Below are positions 37,969 to 45,197 of a DNA stretch of 64,000 nucleotides, piece by piece. The DNA is taken from positions 1-64,000 of the IMG/VR virus record IMGVR_UViG_3300017782_005987; one strand, written 5' to 3'. The translations under genes were made by a program, and so were the position numbers. The stretch is from a virus. Each line of letters begins with the position of its first letter. Position 1 is the first letter of the stretch. The notes below the pieces were generated by a model. That model searched no databases, had not been told where the DNA came from, and worked only from the letters and a program-made list of their open reading frames with translations.

Positions 37969-40844
37969 TGGGAACTCCAACTTCAGGACCAATCTCCCTT
38001 CAAAACCTTAAGGATTTATACTCTCCCCTTAGAACAGCCCCTGGATCGTTAGACGACTATCGTGTTGGAAATGTTCTTGCACCAGGGGAGAAGTATGGGT
38101 ATGGCACTTCTAGCGATCCTTTTGTAACATCTTCGATACCTTCCACTCCAGGAACTACTATCTCTTTAGATGAACTTCATAATATTCAAGCCACTGTTCA
38201 CCCTGCTCCTGTTATTACAGCTGCTACTTCTGAAGATACTTTTTTTGGCTTTGATATTTCATGGACTGAGAATACTAATGGAGAGACTGCTGATAGTTGG
38301 GCAATAGGGTATAGATCAGCCCCTGCTGGCGGAGCCTATAATTACTTATATGTAGATCATAATGGTACTCCTATTACCTCTTCTCCTACTACTATTCAAA
38401 TACCAAATGCTACAACACCCCAAGGACTTCTTCATGAGTTTGTAGTTACAGGTATTAATGATGCTGGAACAGGGTCTCCTAGTGAAAATACTTCTACTGC
38501 TTATAAAAAAGCAGGTGTTGTTGATATGGCTTTTGACGCTCCTTCTGCTCCTTTAGGGTCTACAGTAGGTGATTTAGTAGGAGAAGGAGTATCTACAGTA
38601 CAAATTTGGACTGCAATCGGTGCTGGGGGTAGCACAGGCCCTTATCTTTATACTGGTGGAGATGGTCCTGGAGGTGTTGAAGCTCCTACTAGTTATGATG
38701 GAGGGCTGTGGTGGGTGCCTCATTATACTTATCAAACAGACATGGCAGGAGCTGGAGGAGGAGGAGCAGGTGCTCATGGTTATCATCCTGTCTCTATACC
38801 TGTTACACCTGCTACTCCAATTTCGGTTAGCATAGGATCAGCCCCTACAGACGGTAGTGGAGGTACTACTACAGTTAATATTAATGGTACTAACTACGTA
38901 GTAGCTGGTGGAGGTCTTCAAGGTAAACGAGGAGGTATGCTAGAGGGAAACGCTGATGCTGCTGATGCAGGTATGCCTTATGCCGTAGGATTTATACCCT
39001 CTACTCCTTATACGAACGCAACAGATGGTCCTGCACAGCAACTTTCTTTTTTACAAAAAGGTTATAGACGTCATGGATGGGATACTCAGCCAGAGTTAGC
39101 TTCTCCTGCGCCTACAGAAAGTCCTTATGCTATATCTATTACAGACAGGTCTATGTTAGCACTTAAACTAGGACAAGCCGGAGATGGGGGTAATGCAGGA
39201 TCCTTACCTGCAGGAACAAGCGCTAAAACACCTACACACACTAATGACGGTGCTGGATATGCAGGTGTCAATTTAGAACATAATAGACCTATATCGGCAT
39301 GGCCTGGAACTTTCGGACAGATGCAAGGAGCTGGAGGTGTAGGATATACTCTTACTTTTCCTAATACTATGACAGTATCTGGGTTTCCAGGAAATGTACC
39401 TATCACAGGTCCGGCATATCCTGGATCAGGCTCTTTAACCGTTAATAAAGGTTCGGGAGGAAATTGGAAAGCTCCTGTTTTTCCAGCTACTTACGGTAAA
39501 ATTTATACAAGCGGTAGCAGACAAGGGCCTGTAAGTTTTCCTGGGCATGAGGGATTTAGTGACACCCCTACTGCTATAATGGGAAATAGTTCTTATGCAG
39601 ATCAAGCTCAACCAGGTTTTGCTTACCTTAGATTTAACACTAATGTTCCTTCTGTGCCAGCTTATTCTTATTCACAATACGTACCAACCTCAACACCTAC
39701 TCAGCACACTGCTAATGCTGCCTCTGTTCCAAGTGCAGGAGATGTTTATTTTAATAGAATGATTAATTACCCACCTGTAGGTCCTTATAGTGGAGAACCT
39801 GGTTACTATTATCCTAATCACTCTGCTGGATCAAATAAAGCATATGGAGGCTCTATAGGCGGCGGCGGCATTAATGAGCCTTCAAACACTTCTTTAAGAA
39901 AGGTAACTTACTTTCCACTTACCTCTGGAAGTGGGGTCGCTGTAGACCCAGGAACTCTAACTAGTTCTCATACTTTTACTAACCATGCAGTGTTAATATC
40001 TCCAGATAGTACTAATAAAGCTTACTCAGCGGGAGGATATGGGCATTATAATTCTCCTACTAATGAAGGAATGACTACGGATATTGCTTCTTTTACTTTT
40101 CCTAGTACTACAATAGCATCTTCAGTAGACACACTAACTACTGGTAGAGCCATGCACGGAGGATTTTCTTTAGGTACTAGTAATAGAGGTTATGTAGCAG
40201 GTGGTTGGACAGGTAATATCACAGGTCCAAAAGCAGCAGTTAGTACTATGGAACAGTTTGTCTTTCCTTCTGAAACTAATGCTGCTGAATCTAGTACTCT
40301 AACTACTTCTAGAATGGAACAAGCTTCAGGCGCTAGTATGGATTATGGTTATCAAATAGCGGGTGCTTCTAAATATCCTAGTGATGCCGGAAATACTAAT
40401 TATAATGATATTGATAGGTTTGCAGGAGCTTCTGGTTCTTCCTCTATCACTAAAACTGATTTAGGATCTTTTCCAGAAAGCGGTAGAATGTACGCTTGGA
40501 GTAACCTTGGTTATATTGTTACAAGTACTCCTGGTTTAACAGGTTTTTCGGTTATACCCTTGGCTAGTTATAGTAGAACAGTCGGTTACGGTGAAAATAG
40601 AGATCAATGGTTTGGAGAACTAAGAGGGCCTCAAGCGCCACAGGCTCCTTATGTACACACTCAACAATCTAAAGGCACTGCTATATCAGGTGCTTATGAA
40701 GCTTATTTAATGACTGATTCAAGCGGGACTAATAAGATTGAAAGATTTCCTTTTGCTTCTGGGTATTATGCAGTAGATTCTGTTTTTGAATTATCACCGA
40801 CAGGTCCTCAAGCATTAGGTTTTGGATCGCCAGGAGTAGGATAA
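37968..40844 (+). CDS. Large multi-domain adhesin: fibronectin type III-like, Gly-rich and Kelch-like repeats
   Basis: The 958-residue protein has an N-terminal anchor region (SGPISLQNLKDLYSP; SDPFVTSSIPSTPGTTISLD), a fibronectin type III-like domain at about 80-175 (DISWTENTNGETADSWAIGY; HEFVVTGINDAGTGSPSENT), a long Gly-rich region (about 185-600) including AGAGGGGAGAHGYHP, and a C-terminal beta-propeller part with the same FPLTSGS...TL / NRGYVAGGW repeats as the proteins at 15106 and 16222. It is probably a receptor-binding tail protein. Confidence 0.75.
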   Translation: MGTPTSGPISLQNLKDLYSPLRTAPGSLDDYRVGNVLAPGEKYGYGTSSDPFVTSSIPSTPGTTISLDELHNIQATVHPAPVITAATSEDTFFGFDISWTENTNGETADSWAIGYRSAPAGGAYNYLYVDHNGTPITSSPTTIQIPNATTPQGLLHEFVVTGINDAGTGSPSENTSTAYKKAGVVDMAFDAPSAPLGSTVGDLVGEGVSTVQIWTAIGAGGSTGPYLYTGGDGPGGVEAPTSYDGGLWWVPHYTYQTDMAGAGGGGAGAHGYHPVSIPVTPATPISVSIGSAPTDGSGGTTTVNINGTNYVVAGGGLQGKRGGMLEGNADAADAGMPYAVGFIPSTPYTNATDGPAQQLSFLQKGYRRHGWDTQPELASPAPTESPYAISITDRSMLALKLGQAGDGGNAGSLPAGTSAKTPTHTNDGAGYAGVNLEHNRPISAWPGTFGQMQGAGGVGYTLTFPNTMTVSGFPGNVPITGPAYPGSGSLTVNKGSGGNWKAPVFPATYGKIYTSGSRQGPVSFPGHEGFSDTPTAIMGNSSYADQAQPGFAYLRFNTNVPSVPAYSYSQYVPTSTPTQHTANAASVPSAGDVYFNRMINYPPVGPYSGEPGYYYPNHSAGSNKAYGGSIGGGGINEPSNTSLRKVTYFPLTSGSGVAVDPGTLTSSHTFTNHAVLISPDSTNKAYSAGGYGHYNSPTNEGMTTDIASFTFPSTTIASSVDTLTTGRAMHGGFSLGTSNRGYVAGGWTGNITGPKAAVSTMEQFVFPSETNAAESSTLTTSRMEQASGASMDYGYQIAGASKYPSDAGNTNYNDIDRFAGASGSSSITKTDLGSFPESGRMYAWSNLGYIVTSTPGLTGFSVIPLASYSRTVGYGENRDQWFGELRGPQAPQAPYVHTQQSKGTAISGAYEAYLMTDSSGTNKIERFPFASGYYAVDSVFELSPTGPQALGFGSPGVG

Positions 40845-40845
40845 C

Positions 40846-40998
40846 ATGAGTACGCTGAAAGAAGAGCTTAATACAATAAAAGACAGAGTATTAAAGTTAG
40901 AAATAGAAAAACAACTATTAAAAGAAACAATTGATCATATATCTGAACAATTAGAAACTATAATAAGAAAGGAGGGGGAATTAGAAAATGATAACTAA
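40846..40998 (+). CDS. Short coiled-coil protein, 50 aa
   Basis: The ATG lies one base after the stop of the large adhesin and the stop lies inside the peroxiredoxin gene. The sequence is a single heptad-patterned helix (LKEELNTIKDRVLKLEIEKQ; LLKETIDHISEQLETIIRK). It may trimerise with or assist the adjacent fibre. No family recognised. Confidence 0.58.
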   Translation: MSTLKEELNTIKDRVLKLEIEKQLLKETIDHISEQLETIIRKEGELENDN

Positions 40999-41485
40999 AC
41001 TTCCGAACACAATCTTCAAAATTAGAGAAAATGGAGAATGGGTAGAGGCTGCTACAGAAAACTACTTTATAGGTAGGAATATTTTGTTTGCAGTTCCTGG
41101 TGCGTATACACCTACTTGTTCTTCTACTCATTTACCACAATTTGATTTATTATACGAAGATATTAAAGCACACGGTATTGACAATGTGTTTTGTTTATCT
41201 GTTAATGATTCTCATGTAATGAACGCATGGGCAAAAGAGTTAGGCATTAAGAATATTAAAATGTTACCAGATGGTAATGCAGATTTTACTCGTCAAATTG
41301 GCATGTTAGTAGATAAGTCTAGTAAAGGATATGGATACCGTTCTTGGAGATATGCTATTATTACCAAAGGAATGAATATTGAAAAAACTTTTATTGAGAA
41401 AGGAAAAGAAGACAACCCATCAGAAGAACCTTTTGAAGTTTCAAGCGCTACTAGTGTTTTAAACTATTTAAGAGCTGGTGAATGA
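40988..41485 (+). CDS. Peroxiredoxin (Prx5/AhpC-TSA type)
   Basis: The 165-residue enzyme has the peroxidatic motif FAVPGAYTPTCSSTHLPQF with P37, T41 and C44, plus FCLSVNDSHVMNAWAKELG, MLPDGNADFTRQIGM and YRSWRYAIITKG, all Prx5 features. There is no obvious resolving Cys, so it is probably a 1-Cys or partner-dependent type. It would reduce hydrogen peroxide or organic peroxides during infection. The ribosome-binding site AAGGAGGGGG lies within the upstream coiled-coil gene. It is unusual to see it between tail-fibre genes and phoH. Confidence 0.88.
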   Translation: MITKLPNTIFKIRENGEWVEAATENYFIGRNILFAVPGAYTPTCSSTHLPQFDLLYEDIKAHGIDNVFCLSVNDSHVMNAWAKELGIKNIKMLPDGNADFTRQIGMLVDKSSKGYGYRSWRYAIITKGMNIEKTFIEKGKEDNPSEEPFEVSSATSVLNYLRAGE

Positions 41486-41542
41486 GTATAGCCTCAAAAA
41501 AAGATAGAAAAAATATCAAGAAATTACTAAAATTAGTAATTG

Positions 41543-41571
41543 ATAGAGGTCTCGATGACCTCTATTTTTTT
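41543..41571 (+). terminator. Rho-independent terminator between peroxiredoxin and phoH
   Basis: ATAGAGGTC and GACCTCTAT (9 bp) with a 5-base loop, followed by seven T residues. It lies between the peroxiredoxin stop and the AAAGGAG site of phoH, so a longer phoH reading that starts at 41482 would run through it and is unlikely. Confidence 0.72.
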
Positions 41572-41589
41572 AACTCAAAGGAGAAATTT

Positions 41590-42294
41590 ATGTCGAGAAA
41601 AACTACACAATTTAAGTTAGTTGATAATAATTTAGCAACAATTAGACCAAGTAAGAAAGTTACTATTGAGCCAAAAAATGAAAGACAGAACTACTATTTA
41701 AGGTTAATGAATGATATACACACTCATATAATTATAGCAACAGGCCCAAGCGGTACAGGAAAAACACTACTTGCAGTATCTAAAGGTGCAGAAGAGTTTC
41801 AAGATAGACATTTTGATAGAATAGTAATAACTCGTCCAGCAGTATCAGTAGATGAAGAACATGGTTACTTACCAGGCGATATACTTGAAAAAATGGATCC
41901 TTGGATGAAACCTATTACTGATATACTTAAAACATATTTTTCTCCTCAACAACTTGAATACTTTATGAAAGAAGAAAAAATAGAAGTTGCTCCTCTTGCT
42001 TATATGCGAGGGCGTACCTTTAAACACTCTTGGGTTATTGCAGACGAAATGCAGAACGCAACACGTGAACAAGTAAAAATGTTACTAACTAGGTTAGGAG
42101 AAGGCTCTAAATTTATACTTACAGGAGATTTAGATCAGCATGATAATGGGTATGAAGAAAACGGATTAGCTCATTTTATGGATTGTTTAGTTCATCATGG
42201 TGCTACAGACTATATTAAGTATTTAGAATTTAAACATGAAGATATTGAAAGACATCCTGTTGTCAAAGAGGTACTAACTATATATGAAAAATAA
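41590..42294 (+). CDS. phoH: PhoH-family ATPase
   Basis: From ATG 41590 (site CAAAGGAGAAATTT) the protein has 234 residues with Walker A GPSGTGKT at 52-59, VITRPAVSVDEEHGYLPGD, YMRGRTFKHSWVIADEMQN (Walker B) and ILTGDLDQHD, the standard PhoH core. PhoH-like ATPases are common in marine phages; their role, possibly in RNA metabolism or phosphate stress, is not settled. An upstream in-frame ATG at 41482 would add 36 residues across a terminator hairpin. It is the last gene before the non-coding RNA region. Confidence 0.88.
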   Translation: MSRKTTQFKLVDNNLATIRPSKKVTIEPKNERQNYYLRLMNDIHTHIIIATGPSGTGKTLLAVSKGAEEFQDRHFDRIVITRPAVSVDEEHGYLPGDILEKMDPWMKPITDILKTYFSPQQLEYFMKEEKIEVAPLAYMRGRTFKHSWVIADEMQNATREQVKMLLTRLGEGSKFILTGDLDQHDNGYEENGLAHFMDCLVHHGATDYIKYLEFKHEDIERHPVVKEVLTIYEK

Positions 42295-42326
42295 AACCAA
42301 ATACTAAACTTAAAATAATTTTTAGT

Positions 42327-42355
42327 TTGCTTAATCGTTAAATTTCTTATATTAT
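42327..42355 (+). promoter_or_regulatory. TTGCTT-17-TATTAT promoter of RNA A
   Basis: TTGCTT (42327-42332), 17 bp, TATTAT (42350-42355). Ten bases downstream is ATTGAG, a start sequence shared with three other RNAs of this region. Confidence 0.72.
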
Positions 42356-42361
42356 ATATTT

Positions 42362-42600
42362 ATTGATTGAGCGATAAATCTAGCTGCAACTCACTGAGCT
42401 CGCGACGTTAGGTTTGTTAGTACCTAGCTCTAAGCTAAAATCAATCGTGCTTGTGCCATACGATAGGCACAGCGTATTGTGAAAACGACACTTTCACCGC
42501 GTATAAGTTTTTCATTGAGTAGAGGTGGACTAGTCCAGTATACGCTTGCGCTCGAATTTGAAAACTTGGGGAGACGCGTGATTCTCCCCACCACTTTTTT
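42362..42600 (+). ncRNA. Structured non-coding RNA A (about 240 nt)
   Basis: There is no credible ORF between this promoter and the next. The RNA begins TTGATTGAGCG and is rich in local stems: GTGCC/GGCAC, GTGAA/TTCAC, GCGTATA/TATACGC enclosing GGACTAGTCC, and at the end GGGGAGA/TCTCCCC (42568-42589) followed by ACCACTTTTTT, which looks like its terminator. GC content is higher than in neighbouring genes. I do not recognise a known family. Confidence 0.6.
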
Positions 42601-42601
42601 A

Positions 42602-42630
42602 TTGCTTAATGCTAAAATTTATTATATTAT
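42602..42630 (+). promoter_or_regulatory. TTGCTT-17-TATTAT promoter of RNA B
   Basis: TTGCTT (42602-42607), 17 bp, TATTAT (42625-42630), starting two bases after the T-run of RNA A. The close packing shows RNA A and RNA B are separate transcription units. Confidence 0.72.
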
Positions 42631-42636
42631 GTTTAT

Positions 42637-42795
42637 AGAAGTTTTAAGGATAACCTTCTTCAAAAAAACCTTTTGTAAAGTCAAGGGGCGAGTGCTACGA
42701 GTAGGGAACGCAAGACAAGCCCATGATGTGTGATAACACTAGGCACTATTCAAAAACACTCTTCGCTAGTACGGAAACTACTCTCGCCCGTGATT
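42637..42795 (+). ncRNA. Structured non-coding RNA B (about 155 nt)
   Basis: The RNA opens with GAAG-TTTT-AAGG-ATAA-CCTT-CTTC, a two-step hairpin, then AAAAAAACCTT. A closing stem GGGCGAG (42686-42692) with CTCGCCC (42783-42789), backed by GAGTAG/CTACTC, holds the rest. The first 36 bases (42645-42680) recur with few changes at 43270-43304 in RNA C. No ORF with a start signal fits. Confidence 0.6.
42645..42680 (+). repeat. RNA repeat element, copy 1 (in RNA B)
   Basis: TAAGGATAACCT then TCTTC, seven A, CCTT and AAAG. It aligns with 43270-43304 with one indel and five substitutions. The AGG-ATAA-CCT hairpin is retained in both. Confidence 0.65.
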
Positions 42796-42801
42796 TTATA
42801 T

Positions 42802-42830
42802 TTGCTAAATGATTAAAAATATTCTATAAT
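42802..42830 (+). promoter_or_regulatory. TTGCTA-17-TATAAT promoter of RNA C
   Basis: TTGCTA (42802-42807), 17 bp, TATAAT (42825-42830), followed by AAGTTATAAAGATTGAGAAG, a 20-base stretch identical to that behind the RNA D promoter. Confidence 0.78.
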
Positions 42831-42837
42831 AAGTTAT

Positions 42838-43581
42838 AAAGATTGAGAAGGGGATCATCCTCCGAGCATATGCAACCTTCGGGTATACGTGCGCAAGATA
42901 AATTCGGTTAATGATGCAACGGAAGGGACGGAACCGCCCTTCATCCTTTCTCTCTCCGCCCTGACTTGGAGGCGGTCTATAAATACTCCTTGTACCGTTT
43001 CCTCTAGGTTGGGTTCACGTCAAAACCAAAAAGCTAGGCGCCAAGATAGATTTTACCTATAGGGGTAGGGTTGAAATTCTAAGAGGGGCGTTAATACCTC
43101 GCTTCGAAGCGCTGAACATGAATTAAGTTTCTGGCAGCTGGAAAAGTCCTGGTCTGATTACTTAGGTAAGAGCAATTAGAGCCGCCAGGCAGTTATATAA
43201 GAAAGAGCAGGTAGTCCAGTCATAGACGGACCTTAGTTTAATCGCTCTCCTCTTTCTGAGTAGTTTCGGTAAGGATAACCTACTTAAAAAAACCTTCCGC
43301 AAAGAAGTAGCCTATTCTAGATAACTCTTCTTTGACGCACTAAGTTGTCTTGTTTTCGAACTTCGACTTTACTTAGTCCCCGCCGTTGGCTGTAAAGCAT
43401 GATCAGGGGGTTCTGGTTACAGGAAGCAATCTGTAAGTCGGGGAGGAACAACAGCGTGTATGCTGCCTCAAAGGTGACTGACGAGGTTGGTGGTGGTCAC
43501 TACTTATCTATGTAGGCTAACTGCGATTGAGTAGTTTATGTAACAAACGAAAGGGTCGGAGTAGATAAGTTAACTTTATAC
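42838..43581 (+). ncRNA. Large structured non-coding RNA C (about 740 nt)
   Basis: A 740-base stretch without a usable ORF follows a perfect -10 promoter. It is GC-richer than genes around it and full of paired segments, including a terminal ACTTATCTA/TAGATAAGT stem (about 43501-43570). It contains the repeat shared with RNA B. Size, phage origin and position in an RNA-rich region resemble the large ornate RNAs GOLLD and ROOL, which phages carry near tRNAs, but I cannot match either by eye. Processing into several RNAs is possible. Confidence 0.6.
43270..43304 (+). repeat. RNA repeat element, copy 2 (in RNA C)
   Basis: The 35-base partner of the element at 42645-42680. Its survival in two otherwise unlike RNAs suggests a functional motif such as a protein-binding or interaction loop. 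Confidence 0.65.
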
Positions 43582-43610
43582 TTGCTTAGTGTATCTTTTT
43601 ATGCTAATAT
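43582..43610 (+). promoter_or_regulatory. TTGCTT-17-TAATAT promoter of RNA D
   Basis: TTGCTT (43582-43587), 17 bp, TAATAT (43605-43610), followed by AAGTTATAAAGATTGAGAAG as at the RNA C promoter. Confidence 0.75.
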
Positions 43611-43616
43611 AAGTTA

Positions 43617-43975
43617 TAAAGATTGAGAAGTCGCTCTTCTCATAGCTCTTCTGCGAGGGGGAGACGTAGTGGAGGTTTCGGCCTCGCGACTACACCCCAT
43701 TCAGGTTAGTTTACATGGGGGGGCAATACATGAGATGTACGGACTTCATCCACCTGTATATCACTAGTACTTGTGTTGGTGTAAACGGTTAAACGGCGGG
43801 CGGGTGCTGGTTTAACATTCAAAATTTGGTAAGCTACCCCTCATGTGAGGCCAAGCCGCTGAATTAGATTCGGGCGAAAGATAGCGAACAACAAAAGGAG
43901 AACTCTAGAAGATTGGGCAACCAGGTTTCTAGAAGTAATTGGGCGTAACCTAGTGTTGCGCCCTTTTGCTTTTTA
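43617..43975 (+). ncRNA. Structured non-coding RNA D (about 355 nt)
   Basis: The RNA starts AAGATTGAGAAG. GAGAAG/CTTCTC near its start, TCTAGAA/TTCTAGA near its end, and a strong final terminator are visible: GGGCGTAAC (43941-43949), loop CTAGT, GTTGCGCCC (43955-43963), then TTTTGCTTTTT. No ORF fits. Its start is the same as that of RNA C but the bodies differ. Not recognised as RNase P, 6S or SRP RNA. Confidence 0.65.
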
Positions 43976-44004
43976 GTAAAATATAAATTTAGGCAAAATT
44001 ACAC

Positions 44005-44033
44005 TTGCTAGTCTCTCGAATTTTTGGTAATAT
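44005..44033 (+). promoter_or_regulatory. TTGCTA-17-TAATAT promoter of the SWIM-protein transcript
   Basis: TTGCTA (44005-44010), 17 bp, TAATAT (44028-44033), about 115 bases before the ATG at 44148. The transcript starts ACAAATTGAGGAG, again with the ATTGAG motif. Confidence 0.75.
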
Positions 44034-44042
44034 ATAATTAAC

Positions 44043-44133
44043 AAATTGAGGAGACGCACAATCTGCGGATCTCAACGCCAACTCAAAATCACTTGAAAAA
44101 CTGGAGTCCTGGCAGAATTCCGTCTCCTCACCT
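44043..44133 (+). promoter_or_regulatory. Closed, structured 5' leader of the SWIM-protein gene
   Basis: TTGAGGAGACG near the 5' end pairs perfectly with CGTCTCCTCA about 75 bases later, so a 10-bp stem encloses the whole leader. It ends 10-15 bases before the CGGAG site of the gene at 44148. It could be a cis-regulator or a small RNA processed off. The stem followed by CC recalls a tRNA acceptor, but the inner arms do not form a tRNA. Confidence 0.5.
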
Positions 44134-44147
44134 TAACGGAGTAATAA

Positions 44148-44393
44148 ATGTATTTAGTTAGACGCGCAAATTCTGGGTACGAAGTATCTTCTTGGGGAGA
44201 GGATAGCAAACCTCTCGCTGTCTATCATATCAGCAGTTACTGTAACTGTCCTTCCTATCGTAAGCCCTGCAAGCATCAAAGAATCGTCAAGAAGCATGTA
44301 TCATTAAACGAGCCATTAGGTCAGATTTATGATATCTCGCCTGCGAATCGCGTAGTCGCACTACATTCCCTTCTAGAATCCGCAAATTCTTAG
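44148..44393 (+). CDS. SWIM-type zinc-finger protein, 81 aa
   Basis: ISSYCNCPSYRKPCKHQRIV gives the CxCxnCxH signature of the SWIM zinc finger, which binds DNA or protein partners. The rest (YLVRRANSGYEVSSWGED; ANRVVALHSLLESANS) is short and lacks other domains. It is the only coding gene in the non-coding RNA block and has a long structured leader, so its expression is probably regulated at the RNA level. It might bind one of the RNAs; that is a guess. Confidence 0.62.
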   Translation: MYLVRRANSGYEVSSWGEDSKPLAVYHISSYCNCPSYRKPCKHQRIVKKHVSLNEPLGQIYDISPANRVVALHSLLESANS

Positions 44394-44409
44394 TTTTAGA
44401 ATTTTATCA

Positions 44410-44438
44410 TTGACCGAAGGTCAGAATTGTGTTACTCT
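44410..44438 (+). promoter_or_regulatory. TTGACC-17-TACTCT promoter of RNA E
   Basis: TTGACC (44410-44415), 17 bp, TACTCT (44433-44438). TGACC-GAA-GGTCA is a palindrome across the -35 box and may be an operator. The -10 match is moderate. Confidence 0.5.
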
Positions 44439-44444
44439 TAGGGA

Positions 44445-44655
44445 AGAAAAAAAAGAAACGGAGTTTCACAACGCAGGCGAAAACGCAATGAGATAACACA
44501 GCATCAACAAAATGTTTTATTTTACTTACAAGTGTGTGCAGTTGCTTCTCATTTAATTTATATTTCACTAAGCTAACAACTACAGTGATGAAATCACAAC
44601 TAGTGTCACGCCACCATTGCGTCCAAATTTTGGCTTGCATGAAGGTGGTTTTTTT
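44445..44655 (+). ncRNA. Non-coding RNA E (about 210 nt) with terminator
   Basis: No plausible ORF lies here on the plus strand. The segment ends with CCACC (44611-44615) and GGTGG (44644-44648) closing an inner CC/GG stem and followed by seven T residues, a rho-independent terminator. The next promoter's -35 box (44635) lies inside this hairpin. The 5' part (GAAGAAAAAAAAGAAACGG) is purine-rich and unpaired. A minus-strand ORF over it lacks a start signal. Confidence 0.5.
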
Positions 44656-44663
44656 GTTATTAT
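44635..44663 (+). promoter_or_regulatory. TTGCAT-17-TATTAT promoter overlapping the RNA E terminator
   Basis: TTGCAT (44635-44640), 17 bp, TATTAT (44658-44663). Its -35 and spacer are the right side and T-run of the preceding terminator. It drives the operon that starts at 44741. Confidence 0.65.
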
Positions 44664-44740
44664 AATAATACACTGTGGGCAATGTTTTGGGAAATGAAAT
44701 TTCCCCTAGTCTTCCACGGAGTGGAACAGGAGATGCTAAA

Positions 44741-45064
44741 ATGTCAAAATATGAAAATAATAATCGTATAGCTGATTTAAAAGGTAGCTTTGTTACTTTT
44801 TACGAAAATGATAAATTTATCGGAAGTATTGATTATTCAGACAAATCTGAATATTACATTAGAGATGCTTGTGAGAATTGGATTTCTGGAATTATGGCTT
44901 GTTCTACTGTAGTTTATCATAGTGAATTATCTCAGCAATTGGACTTTGATTTTGATGCTTATGGTGGTGGAGTAGAGCATTTTGGCAAACTTGATACAGA
45001 TGATAGGGAGGAAGTTCTTTTCGAAAGACGGCCCGCTAGAGATACCGGAGAAAGAAGCGACTAG
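44741..45064 (+). CDS. Hypothetical protein, 107 aa
   Basis: ATG 44741 follows CAGGAGATGCTAAA; an upstream in-frame ATG at 44675 lacks a site. The protein is acidic with a beta-rich start (RIADLKGSFVTFYENDKFIG) and a Cys-containing centre (RDACENWISGIMACSTVVYH). Its C-terminal tail (EEVLFERRPARDTGERSD) overlaps the next gene. No family recognised. Confidence 0.55.
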   Translation: MSKYENNNRIADLKGSFVTFYENDKFIGSIDYSDKSEYYIRDACENWISGIMACSTVVYHSELSQQLDFDFDAYGGGVEHFGKLDTDDREEVLFERRPARDTGERSD

Positions 45065-45197
45065 AGAAGCAGGTACTTTTATACTTTCAATGATGTCAGC
45101 TTTTATAGCTTCTATGTTTTTTAGCGAAGATGGTATCATAATTATTGGATTAGGTGTTTATGTTTTTCTAAGATACAAACAAAGAGGCTCTTCTTAA
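45000..45197 (+). CDS. Small membrane protein, 65 aa
   Basis: ATG 45000 lies inside the preceding gene. Two hydrophobic stretches (FILSMMSAFIASMFFS and IIIIGLGVYVFLRY) follow a charged N-terminus (KDGPLEIPEKEATREAG). Its stop overlaps the next start. Function is not known. Confidence 0.55.
   Translation: MIGRKFFSKDGPLEIPEKEATREAGTFILSMMSAFIASMFFSEDGIIIIGLGVYVFLRYKQRGSS

Noticed and set aside
41482-41589. Longer PhoH with 36 extra N-terminal residues
   Set aside because: The extension reads through a 9-bp terminator hairpin and T-run; ATG 41590 has a strong AAAGGAG site and fits the family length.
42479-42733. 84-codon ORF inside RNA A and RNA B
   Set aside because: It crosses a terminator and a promoter, lacks a start site and has no recognisable protein pattern.
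42838-43581. RNA C as a group I intron or RNase P RNA
   Set aside because: The P7/P3 core of group I introns and the P4 motif of RNase P (GAGGAAAGUC) are not seen, and no interrupted gene flanks it.
44043-44133. tRNA-like molecule in the SWIM leader
   Set aside because: A perfect outer stem followed by CC suggests an acceptor arm, but no T-arm, D-arm or anticodon arm of normal size can be drawn.
42295-44147. CRISPR array in the repeated RNA region
   Set aside because: Only two copies of a 35-base element 600 bases apart and one repeated 20-base 5' end; no regular repeat-spacer pattern.
44407-44682. Minus-strand 91-codon ORF over RNA E
   Set aside because: No start signals, Cys/Phe-rich by chance from the A-rich strand, and the region carries plus-strand promoter and terminator signals.
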